A stretch of 40,115 bases of DNA, from NCBI GenBank assembly GCA_964653025.1, contig CAZZBZ010000026.1, positions 1 to 40,115 of the forward strand, in the 5' to 3' direction. How positions within the stretch are numbered: position 1 is the first letter of the stretch; the number at the start of each line of letters is the position of its first letter. The position numbers were made by a program, and so were the translations under genes. The notes beneath the pieces were generated by a model. It did not search any database. It was not told the DNA's origin and saw only the letters and a program-made list of their open reading frames with translations. This document shows, one piece after another, positions 27,358-34,724 of the stretch. This stretch comes from JABWAM01 sp964653025. GTDB lineage: Bacteria; Verrucomicrobiota; Verrucomicrobiia; JABWAM01.

Positions 27358-28218
27358 ATGAGCATCCCATCGCCGTCCCCCAACACGCCCTCTGCCATGT
27401 CGAGGGTTTATCTCCTGCCGAATCTTATGACGGCGGGGAACCTGTTCTGCGGGTTCATGGCGACGATCCAGATTATCGCAGGATCCCTCGAGCAGCAGAC
27501 CGGCAGCGAGATCTGGGTTCGGCACTACGAGACGAGCCTGAAGTTCATTCTCGGGGCATTCATTTTTGACATGCTTGATGGGCGCCTCGCTCGCCTCGGG
27601 GGACGCGAGAGTGCCTTCGGGCGGGAGTTTGATTCGCTTGCGGACCTGATCTCGTTCGGCCTGGCGCCCGCGCTGCTGGTCCTGAAGATCATCCTCGCCG
27701 ACTTCCCGCCCGCCTACCGCTGGGTGGGAGGCCTCGTGGCGTTTGTCTACCTCGTGGCGGGGGCGATGCGCCTGGCACGCTTCAACCTCGTATCCAGCCA
27801 GCCGGGGAACAGCCCGACGAAGGATTTCGTCGGTTTTCCGATCCCCGCGGCCGCAGGCCTCGTCGCCAGCATCACGCTTTTTCTGCTCACCCTGTACGAA
27901 CACGACCGTGAGCCGGGACGCTGGCGCTACGCGCTCCCCTTCCTCCTGGTCTTCCTATCGTTCATGATGTACAGCCGCATCGCCTACCCGAGTTTCAAGT
28001 CCATCGACTGGCATTCGCGGCGCTCGATTCCTCGGGTGCTCGTCACGATCATCCTGCTCATCCTCCTCGTGAAGACGTGGCGCTACTCCCTGGCCCTCGT
28101 GTTCATTGCCTACCTCCTGTACGGCTTTGTTCGTCCGTTCATCTCCAAGAGGATTCGCGAAGGCATCGAGGAGGACGAGGATTTGCCGCCTGAGGGTGAG
28201 GGCGGCCCCGTGGCCTGA
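27358..28218 (+). CDS. pssA: CDP-diacylglycerol-serine O-phosphatidyltransferase
   Basis: A 286-residue multi-pass membrane enzyme. The CDP-alcohol phosphotransferase motif DGx2ARx8Gx3Dx3D is complete, starting at D74 (DGRLARLGGR, then FGREFDSLAD). It transfers phosphatidate from CDP-diacylglycerol to serine, the first step to phosphatidylserine and phosphatidylethanolamine. About six to eight hydrophobic helices follow. The start is uncertain: ATG 27358 is chosen, ATG 27397 (MSRVYLLPNLMT) fits the family N terminus equally well, and GTG 27286 lies 2 bp after an AAGGAG. The acidic C-terminal tail (EGIEEDEDLPPEGEGG) is notable. crtB starts 7 bp downstream. Confidence 0.9.
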   Translation: MSIPSPSPNTPSAMSRVYLLPNLMTAGNLFCGFMATIQIIAGSLEQQTGSEIWVRHYETSLKFILGAFIFDMLDGRLARLGGRESAFGREFDSLADLISFGLAPALLVLKIILADFPPAYRWVGGLVAFVYLVAGAMRLARFNLVSSQPGNSPTKDFVGFPIPAAAGLVASITLFLLTLYEHDREPGRWRYALPFLLVFLSFMMYSRIAYPSFKSIDWHSRRSIPRVLVTIILLILLVKTWRYSLALVFIAYLLYGFVRPFISKRIREGIEEDEDLPPEGEGGPVA

Positions 28219-28225
28219 GGTTCCC

Positions 28226-29098
28226 ATGGAGGGGTGTCTCGCGGCTAGTTTCGAGGCGTGCCGGCGCATCACCCGGCGCCACGCGAAGAGTTTTTCTTTC
28301 TCATCGCTTTTTCTCCCGCGCGCGAAGCGCCTTGATGCCTGCGCCGTCTATGCCTTCTGCCGCCATGCAGACGACTTGCTCGACCTCGTGCCCGAACGCG
28401 GCGGCGACAATCCCGCGGCGGTGCTGCGCCACCTGCTCGACAACCTTTACGCGGGGAGAAGCGACGGGGTGGACTTCGGCGCGGCCTTCCACGAGGTCGT
28501 CACCCGTCACGCCATTTCACAGGCGTATTTCGAGGAACTGATCCTCGGGGTCTGCTCCGACCGCGGACGCGTACGGATCCGCGACGGGGAGGAGTTCCGC
28601 GTCTATTGTCACCGCGTGGCGGGCGTGGTCGGGCTGATCATGGCGCGGGTATTCGGCCTGCGCGACCCCACGGGGGAAGGTCCCGCGGCCGACCTCGGAG
28701 CCGCGATGCAGGCGACCAACATCCTCCGCGATGTGGCAGAGGACGCGGGGCGGGACCGTATTTACCTGCCTGCCGACGAGATGGCGCGCTTCGGGGTGTC
28801 CGAAGCGGAGGTCTTCGCGAGGCATCTCACGCCCGGGATGGCCGGGCTGGTGGCGCACATGGCGGGCCGCGCACGGGAACTCTATCGCCGGAGCGAGGCG
28901 GGGATCGCGTTGTTGCCGGACGACGGTTCGCGTTTTTGCGTCTGGGCGATGAGGTGGATCTACGCGGGAATTCTCGACCGCCTGGAGGCCCGCAGGTGGG
29001 ATGTCTTCGCGGGGCGAGCCCACGTGGACCTACCGCGCAAGTGTGCCCTCGCCTTCCGCGCATGGCATAGCGCGCGGGGTGCTCCTCAGGGAGCCTGA
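28226..29098 (+). CDS. crtB: Phytoene/squalene synthase family protein
   Basis: A 290-residue head-to-head prenyl synthase. The first Asp-rich motif is DDLLD (residues 49-53), preceded by RLDACAVYAFCRHA; the second is in NILRDVAEDAGRDRIYLP. The YCHRVAGVVG segment is also typical. With crtE and crtI in the same operon, joining two GGPP to phytoene is the likely reaction; two FPP giving dehydrosqualene is the alternative. A TGAGG at 28216-28220, overlapping the pssA stop, is a plausible ribosome site 5 bp before the ATG. The last 13 bp overlap the convergent acyltransferase gene, with a symmetric hairpin over both stops. Confidence 0.88.
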   Translation: MEGCLAASFEACRRITRRHAKSFSFSSLFLPRAKRLDACAVYAFCRHADDLLDLVPERGGDNPAAVLRHLLDNLYAGRSDGVDFGAAFHEVVTRHAISQAYFEELILGVCSDRGRVRIRDGEEFRVYCHRVAGVVGLIMARVFGLRDPTGEGPAADLGAAMQATNILRDVAEDAGRDRIYLPADEMARFGVSEAEVFARHLTPGMAGLVAHMAGRARELYRRSEAGIALLPDDGSRFCVWAMRWIYAGILDRLEARRWDVFAGRAHVDLPRKCALAFRAWHSARGAPQGA

Positions 29099-29101
29099 GG
29101 G
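29085..29101. terminator. Symmetric hairpin over two convergent stop codons
   Basis: CCTCAGG (29085-29091) and CCTGAGG (29095-29101) form a 7-bp stem with a 3-base loop. The minus-strand stop TGA and plus-strand stop TGA both lie in the arms. No T-tract follows, so termination is only possible, not shown. Confidence 0.35.
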
Positions 29102-29715
29102 ATCAGCGCTCGCTCCATGCGGGCTTGGGCCTCCTCGACCGGGGTGTCCTGGGGAAAGCGGAGGGCGGGACCGACCTCGAACTCCACGCGACTGAAGGGG
29201 AGTGGGATGACGAAGCGATCCCATGTGGGCAGCTCGACTTTCCACTCGGCACGCCACCGTACGGGTACGAGTGCGTGGCCGGAAAGAACCGCCAGTCCCG
29301 CGGCGCCGGCGTGCGCGTGATGGCGTGGGCCTCGAGGGCCATCGGGGGTGATCACCACATCGGTTCCCCCGGCAAGGATTTCGACAAGGGAGCGGTAGGC
29401 TTCCCGTCCCTTGCGGGAGCTGGAGCCGCGCTCAGTTTCGAGCCCGAAACGGCGTAATACGCGCGCGATCATCTCCCCGTCCTTGCTGGCGCTCACGAGA
29501 CAGACGCGGGGGCGGTAGGTGAGAAAGCGGCGCGCGAAGTACGGCATCAGCAGGATGTCATGGTGCCAGAAAGCAAAGATCACGGGCTCCCCGCGCAGGG
29601 AGGGGCGCGCGACCCCGACGGTGTCGCGCACGCGGTAGCGCAACGTGCATCCAATGGCGGTGATGATAAGGCTGCCAAGCCAGCCGACCACGGCGTTGCG
29701 GGCGCGCTTGAACAT
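29086..29715 (-). CDS. DUF374 lysophospholipid acyltransferase family protein
   Basis: A 209-residue membrane-associated acyltransferase of the DUF374 type. It has the N-terminal hydrophobic segment WLGSLIITAIGCTL, the active-site-like block FAFWHHDILLMPYF (H51/H52) and the diagnostic PDGPRGPR at residues 124-131. Family members sit near lipid A genes and are thought to acylate lipid A or lysophospholipids; the substrate is unproven. It follows lpxA by 37 bp, consistent with a lipid A role. The ATG at 29715 precedes the hydrophobic segment. Its 3' end overlaps crtB. Confidence 0.82.
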   Translation of the reverse strand: MFKRARNAVVGWLGSLIITAIGCTLRYRVRDTVGVARPSLRGEPVIFAFWHHDILLMPYFARRFLTYRPRVCLVSASKDGEMIARVLRRFGLETERGSSSRKGREAYRSLVEILAGGTDVVITPDGPRGPRHHAHAGAAGLAVLSGHALVPVRWRAEWKVELPTWDRFVIPLPFSRVEFEVGPALRFPQDTPVEEAQARMERALIPQAP

Positions 29716-29752
29716 CGGCTTTCGCTGGGTAGCGGGATGCCGGCGGGGCGGG

Positions 29753-30523
29753 TCAGCGACTGATCCCTCGCTCACTTCGGTCCACGAACTCGCAGAGGTG
29801 ACGAATCTCCGCGAGGTCTGGCAGGTCCTTGCGGATCCGGGCCACGGCATCGCCGATATTCAGTCCGCTTTCTCGGTAGAGCAGCTTGTAGGCGGAGCGA
29901 AGCGCTTTTTGGGCCTCCTCGCCCAAGCCGTGGCGCTCGAGACCGACCTTGTTCACCGTGCGCACCTCGGCGGGGTTTCCGTCGGCCATCATATAGGGAG
30001 GGATGTCCTGCACGACCTTCGAGCACCCGCCGATAATGGCCATGGCGCCGATGCGGCAGAACTGGTGGACGGCGGCGAGGCCGCCAATAATCGCGTGGTC
30101 CTCGACGACGACGTGGCCGGCGAGGGTGCCGCAGTTCGACATCACGATCCCGCTGCCGAGGACGCAGTCGTGGGCGACGTGGGCGTAAGCGAGGAAGTTG
30201 TTGCGGCTTCCGACGACGGTCTTCGCGCCCTTTGCCGTGGCGCGGTTGACAGTGACGAACTCGCGGAAGGTGTTTCCGTTGCCGATTTCGAGGTGGGTGG
30301 GCTCGCCGTCGTACTTCAGGTCCTGGGTGCGCTGGCCGATCGAGCAGAAGGGGTAGAACTCATTCTTCTTCCCGATGCGGCTCGGCCCCACGAGAACCAC
30401 ATGAGAACGGAGGACGCAGCCTTCGCCGAGGGTGATGCCGTCGCCGATGACACAGTAGGGGCCAATCTCGCAATCGGCGGGGATCTCGGCGTCGCGGTGG
30501 ATGATGGCGGTCTTGTGGATCAT
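29753..30523 (-). CDS. lpxA: UDP-N-acetylglucosamine acyltransferase
   Basis: A 256-residue left-handed beta-helix protein built of hexapeptide repeats (residues 1-~185) with a helical C terminus. The catalytic histidine is H118 in YAHVAHDC, matching H125 of the E. coli enzyme. It adds a 3-hydroxyacyl chain to UDP-GlcNAc, the first step of lipid A synthesis. The ATG at 30523 begins the usual MIHKTAIIH. It lies 69 bp downstream of lpxC/fabZ; the spacer ends in a heptamer repeat array 6 bp before the ATG, and no ribosome site is visible. Confidence 0.95.
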   Translation of the reverse strand: MIHKTAIIHRDAEIPADCEIGPYCVIGDGITLGEGCVLRSHVVLVGPSRIGKKNEFYPFCSIGQRTQDLKYDGEPTHLEIGNGNTFREFVTVNRATAKGAKTVVGSRNNFLAYAHVAHDCVLGSGIVMSNCGTLAGHVVVEDHAIIGGLAAVHQFCRIGAMAIIGGCSKVVQDIPPYMMADGNPAEVRTVNKVGLERHGLGEEAQKALRSAYKLLYRESGLNIGDAVARIRKDLPDLAEIRHLCEFVDRSERGISR

Positions 30524-30529
30524 CGCGGC

Positions 30530-30550
30530 GGTGAGCAGTGAGCGGTGAGC
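30530..30550. repeat. Three heptamer repeats before lpxA
   Basis: Plus-strand units GGTGAGC (30530), AGTGAGC (30537), GGTGAGC (30544). They lie 6 bp upstream of the lpxA ATG on the minus strand, where a ribosome site would normally be. Confidence 0.75.
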
Positions 30551-30592
30551 AGCAGCCGGGGGCGGTGGGAGAAGAGAGGAGGCGTGCGAAGG

Positions 30593-31921
30593 TTACTCGA
30601 CGGCGTCGCGGTCCATGATGGAGAACATGAGCTCGGCCTCGCTGACAATCTCATTGTCCACGAGACATCGGGCCTGGGCGCGACCAATGCGGCCGGCGCG
30701 GGCCTTGAGCATTGCCACTTCGATGATGAGGGTGTCGCCCGGGGTGACCGGCTTGCGGAACTTCACTTTGTCGGCGCTCATGAAGTACGCAATTTTTCCG
30801 GCGCTGTCGCCCTTGCGGAGCATGAGAACGCCGGCGACCTGGGCCATCGCCTCGATCTGGAGGACGCCGGGCATCACGGGATGGCCCGGGAAGTGTCCCT
30901 GAAAGTGCGGCTCGTTGATCGTGACGTTCTTCAGGCCCACGATGGTCATGTCCTCGAGATTGACCTTGAGGATGCGATCCACGAGAAGGAACGGGTAGCG
31001 GTGAGGCAGGATGTTGAGCAACTCGCGAATGTCCATCTGCTCATAGGTCGGCCCCTCGGCGAGATAGCTGCGCGCCCCGCGTTTCTTCTTGATGATATTG
31101 AAGAGCTTCTGGGTGAGGGCGACATTCGCCGCGTGTCCGGGGCGGACCGCGACGATGTGGCCGACGAGTGGGCGGCCGAGAAGGGTCACGTCGCCGAGGA
31201 TATCAAGCATCTTGTGGCGGACGAACTCGTCCTGGAAGCGGAGTGCCTCCTTGCTGAGAATCTCATCGTCCTTGATGACGACGGCGCACTCGAGGCTACC
31301 GCCTTTGATGAGGCCGGCCTCCATGAGAGGCTTTACTTCTTCGTAGAAACAGAAGGTTCGGGCAGGCGCGAGTTCCGCCTCGAAGGATTCGTCGGTGATG
31401 TCGAGGGTGTAGTGCTGACTTTCGAGCTTTTGGCCGGGGAAGTGGATCGAGCAGGAGATGCGCAGGCGATCGGAGGGGAGAATGACGATCGTGGTACCGT
31501 CCTTCGCGTACCAGACAGGGGCCTCGGGGGCGAAGGTGTTCGGCTTCGCGCTGAGGTTTTCTGAGCCCGCCTCCTTGAGGGCGGCCGTGAAAGCTTTCGC
31601 GCTGCCGTCGAGGATGGGGGGCTCGGGACCACTCAACTCGACAAGGCAATTATCAATACCCCGGCTCGCAAGGGCGGCGAGGACGTGCTCGACCGTATGA
31701 ACGCTCACCCCATCCTGTTCGAGGGTGGTGCCGCGCTGGGTGTCCTTCACGAGGTGGACGAGGGCGGGGACAGTCGGGCTGCCGGGGAGGTCGGTCCGCG
31801 CGAAACGGAGGCCGGAGTTGGCGAGGGCGGGCTGGAAGGTGAGGGTGGCCTTCGCCCCGGTGTGCAGGCCGACGCCCTCGACGGACGCGGATTTTCGGAC
31901 GGTCTTTTGATGTTCGAACAT
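30593..31921 (-). CDS. lpxC-fabZ: Fused LpxC deacetylase / FabZ dehydratase
   Basis: A 442-residue bifunctional protein. Residues 1-~295 are LpxC, the zinc deacetylase committing UDP-3-O-acyl-GlcNAc to lipid A: SVHTVEHVLAAL and RHKMLDILGDVTLLG carry the metal-binding histidines. Residues ~300-442 are FabZ, the 3-hydroxyacyl-ACP dehydratase: LPHRYPFLLVDRI and GHFPGHPVMPGVLQIEAMAQ hold the catalytic His and Glu. Both enzymes compete for the same hydroxyacyl pool, so fusion may balance lipid A and fatty acid synthesis. The fusion is known from Bacteroidota and relatives including PVC bacteria. An AAGGGGG lies about 6 bp before the ATG. lpxA follows. Confidence 0.95.
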   Translation of the reverse strand: MFEHQKTVRKSASVEGVGLHTGAKATLTFQPALANSGLRFARTDLPGSPTVPALVHLVKDTQRGTTLEQDGVSVHTVEHVLAALASRGIDNCLVELSGPEPPILDGSAKAFTAALKEAGSENLSAKPNTFAPEAPVWYAKDGTTIVILPSDRLRISCSIHFPGQKLESQHYTLDITDESFEAELAPARTFCFYEEVKPLMEAGLIKGGSLECAVVIKDDEILSKEALRFQDEFVRHKMLDILGDVTLLGRPLVGHIVAVRPGHAANVALTQKLFNIIKKKRGARSYLAEGPTYEQMDIRELLNILPHRYPFLLVDRILKVNLEDMTIVGLKNVTINEPHFQGHFPGHPVMPGVLQIEAMAQVAGVLMLRKGDSAGKIAYFMSADKVKFRKPVTPGDTLIIEVAMLKARAGRIGRAQARCLVDNEIVSEAELMFSIMDRDAVE

Positions 31922-32007
31922 GCGAACCCCCTTTATGCCCCGGCATGGGAGGAGGGGCAAGGCAGGAGTCGGATCCCACGAGGAGGACGGAGGCGCGACA
32001 AAATTGT

Positions 32008-34557
32008 TCAGGCAAGGCGATCGAGAATCTTGGCCTCCAGCACCGCTTTCGCATGGCGGGCGTATTGCCCGCGTAGGTCGCGCGCGTAGGTCTCGAGAAT
32101 CCCACGGCCCAGGCCGCCCACGTCGCCCGCCAGGAATAGCCCGCGCGCGAGGTGGAGTTCCCGGAGCGAAAGATTGCGCGCGGCCGTCTCGACGGAGTCC
32201 CCATTCGCGGTGCGGGCGACGGCCGCCGAGTCCAGTTGGGCGTGCCCCGTCATCCCGGGTTTCTCCAGCAGCTTCGCAAGCACCCCGGCGAGTTGGGGAA
32301 GCAGCGCCGTGGCCTCGCTCACCACACGGCAATGGGAGAACGCGGCGCTGGCGTCGATCTGGCGGATCTTCTCCTCGATGGGCATCGCCCCCATCGGGTC
32401 GCCCGTTCGCGCGAGGGCGAGGATCAAGGCGTCCATTCGACTCATGCTCGCCCCGAACTGTCCCATGCCCCGGTAGTTCCAGCCCTCGTCCCACGGGGAG
32501 GCGCGCACCGCCTTCTCGAGGGCGGGCGTGGCCTCTCGCGCGCCCATCAGGCCGAGGATCAGGGCGGCCTCGAGGCGGGGATCGGCAAGGAGCAGCGGCT
32601 TACTTTGCCCGGGATGTGCGAACAGCAACGCGACGTTCTTCGCCTTCGTCAAATCGCCCATGGCCTCCGCGATGGCCTGCTTCGGCATCGGGAATGAGTC
32701 CTGGTGGGTCGGTACGTCGGCGGTGAGATTGCCGATTGCGACCAACCTTCCCTGCAGCGCGCGGATGTCGAGGTCGCGAAAGCGCCGCTTCCCGGTCATC
32801 GCGGCGGCGAGCCCCGCGGCAAATCCCTGGTTCTGCACGTCCGCCTGCATCCGTATTACCGGTAGGGCATCGCGGTGCGCGCTCATGCCGAGCCCCGTCA
32901 CTAGCACGCCCTCCACGCCCCTCGGGAGCATGCAGCGAAAGGGGACATGCGCGCGGAGCGGTTCGTGATCTGGCGCCGCCACCATGAACACCGGGTGGAC
33001 GATGAACCCATGCGTGTCGAAGTTGCTGCTTGCCGTGAACACCGTGTCGGGAAAGGTCCGTTCCGCAAGGATGTCGAGCGGGGAGATCTCGATCTCTCCC
33101 AGGATCTGCCGCCGCTCCCGGGTGTCCACCATCGGGGAGAGGTCGAAGTCGTTGGGGAACTTTGCCCGCGCATTCACGAAGGCGTGGGTGATGCCCTCGG
33201 GATCGGTCTCGTCCACGAAGGTGTGGTCGGAGTTCATGTGCCGAATCCCGGGATGGGCGCGGGGGGAGAGCCCGGTGCCCTGGGTTGCCACATGCTGTGC
33301 CCCGATCACCCGGCAGGACGCCCCCGCCGCCGCGGCGATGTCGGCGTTGCCGGTCGCATCCACCACGGAGTCGACCTCGACCAGACCGACACCGCAGGGA
33401 GTCGAAACCAGCAGCCCGTTCACGTGATCGCCGTCCATCCGTACGCCAAACGCATAGCTCCCAAGCCAGGCTACGCCCCCCGCGTCGCGCAGCATGCGGT
33501 GGTAAACGGCACTCTTGACCTCGGGGCTCCAGCATCTGCCCAGCTTCGCGCGGCTTTCCGCGTCACGACGCATCACCTCCTCATCGAGTTCGCGAGTGAA
33601 CCCGACCCGGTTCCCGAACCAGTAGCAGGAGATCAGACCCAGCGTGCCGACACCCCCGAGGCCATGCTGCATTTCCAAAACCACGGTCTTCGCGCCCTCC
33701 CGCGCCGCGGCGATACCGGCTGGGGCCCCTCCCGTTCCCCCTCCGGCCACCGCGACATCGAAGCGTCCCAGCACCGGGAGCACGGACGGGCCGGCCTCGA
33801 TGGCGCCGATCGATTGGCGAAGAAATGCCGGGGCGAAGCGGAACGCGCCGTGAGTCGGCACGGGGGGCTTGCCGGGACGGGCGGCGATCTGCCGCGCGTC
33901 GAGATGCACGTCGGGCACCGGGGGAAACTCGAACTCGCCGTCGTCCTGCAGCAGGTCGGCGGTGACGAGGACGTTGTCATCGACGAGCGCGGCCCGTGCG
34001 AGGTGTTCGCGGGAAAGGGGGTCGGGGCCACGGTTCACCTGCAGGCGGAAGACGCGAAACACGTCATCCTTGTGGCGAAAGCCGGGGGCGATCTCCGTGG
34101 CCCCGGAGGGGGCCTGCTTCGCGACGACGTTCCAGCCAACCTTGGCAGGAAGGTTGGTGCGCGGGATGGGTTTTGCGCCGGCGAGTCGGAAAACAATTCC
34201 ACGGGGCGTGGCATCCACGATCGCGCGGCAGGTCACCGCAAACAGGGAAGTGCGCGCCGCGAGCACCGCGCCGGCGATTCGCCCGTCGTCGTCGCGCAGG
34301 AGCGACACTGGGCGAACCAGATAGACGAACGGCACGCCCGCTTGGAACAACGAGATCTCCAACTCGCGCTTTACCGCGCACGGAAAGGCGGGGATGCAGG
34401 TCAGGGTGCCGGCGGTATCTTCCCCGAAGTAGCTGAAATCGCTAACGACCAGCGCGCGGCGTCCCTGACGATGGATCTCAAGCGCTGCAGCGACAGCGCG
34501 AGTCGTTCCCCCCACCACCAGAACATCCACGTCGCGCCAGACAGGAATCGAACTCAT
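32008..34557 (-). CDS. FAD-dependent oxidoreductase with two Rossmann-like halves
   Basis: An 849-residue protein of the FAD_oxidored type. A first, degenerate dinucleotide fold is at the N terminus (VDVLVVGGTTRAVAAALEIH); a second, more canonical one lies near residue 270 (DVAVAGGGTGGAPAGIAAAR) with EMQHGLGGVGTLG. The second half has VDSVVDATGNADIAAAAG. The C-terminal ~230 residues are helical, with a HEAT-like stretch (LEAALILGLMGAREATPALE). Homologues are common in Verrucomicrobiota and Planctomycetota and often lie near carbohydrate genes, but the substrate is unknown. The ATG at 34557 has no clear ribosome site. It is divergent from ilvB and 86 bp upstream of nothing but the lpxC start region. 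Confidence 0.8.
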   Translation of the reverse strand: MSSIPVWRDVDVLVVGGTTRAVAAALEIHRQGRRALVVSDFSYFGEDTAGTLTCIPAFPCAVKRELEISLFQAGVPFVYLVRPVSLLRDDDGRIAGAVLAARTSLFAVTCRAIVDATPRGIVFRLAGAKPIPRTNLPAKVGWNVVAKQAPSGATEIAPGFRHKDDVFRVFRLQVNRGPDPLSREHLARAALVDDNVLVTADLLQDDGEFEFPPVPDVHLDARQIAARPGKPPVPTHGAFRFAPAFLRQSIGAIEAGPSVLPVLGRFDVAVAGGGTGGAPAGIAAAREGAKTVVLEMQHGLGGVGTLGLISCYWFGNRVGFTRELDEEVMRRDAESRAKLGRCWSPEVKSAVYHRMLRDAGGVAWLGSYAFGVRMDGDHVNGLLVSTPCGVGLVEVDSVVDATGNADIAAAAGASCRVIGAQHVATQGTGLSPRAHPGIRHMNSDHTFVDETDPEGITHAFVNARAKFPNDFDLSPMVDTRERRQILGEIEISPLDILAERTFPDTVFTASSNFDTHGFIVHPVFMVAAPDHEPLRAHVPFRCMLPRGVEGVLVTGLGMSAHRDALPVIRMQADVQNQGFAAGLAAAMTGKRRFRDLDIRALQGRLVAIGNLTADVPTHQDSFPMPKQAIAEAMGDLTKAKNVALLFAHPGQSKPLLLADPRLEAALILGLMGAREATPALEKAVRASPWDEGWNYRGMGQFGASMSRMDALILALARTGDPMGAMPIEEKIRQIDASAAFSHCRVVSEATALLPQLAGVLAKLLEKPGMTGHAQLDSAAVARTANGDSVETAARNLSLRELHLARGLFLAGDVGGLGRGILETYARDLRGQYARHAKAVLEAKILDRLA

Positions 34558-34724
34558 GTGCCAAGGAAGGGTCCATCATCCATCGCGGGGAGTCAACTGA
34601 GAGGAGATATGCGCAATCCAGCTCTGTCGAATTTTGTGAATATGCTGCTATGTACCCCTCAGAATCGGCAGTGAAAAAGCGCGGGTTGCCCCGGGGCAGG
34701 AAACCGGCGTATAAGGAGGGTTCC
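34558..34724. promoter_or_regulatory. Divergent region before ilvB
   Basis: The 167-bp spacer contains a perfect 12-bp palindrome TGCCCCGGGGCA (34687-34698) and a strong ribosome site AAGGAGG (34713-34719) 5 bp before the ilvB ATG at 34725. The site decides the start over an in-frame ATG at 34650. No convincing promoter boxes were found. Confidence 0.55.

Noticed and set aside
23694..29098. Squalene/hopanoid (HpnCDE) pathway instead of carotenoids
   Set aside because: The oxidoreductase matches phytoene desaturase rather than HpnE, and only one synthase is present instead of the HpnC/HpnD pair; C30 carotenoids remain possible.
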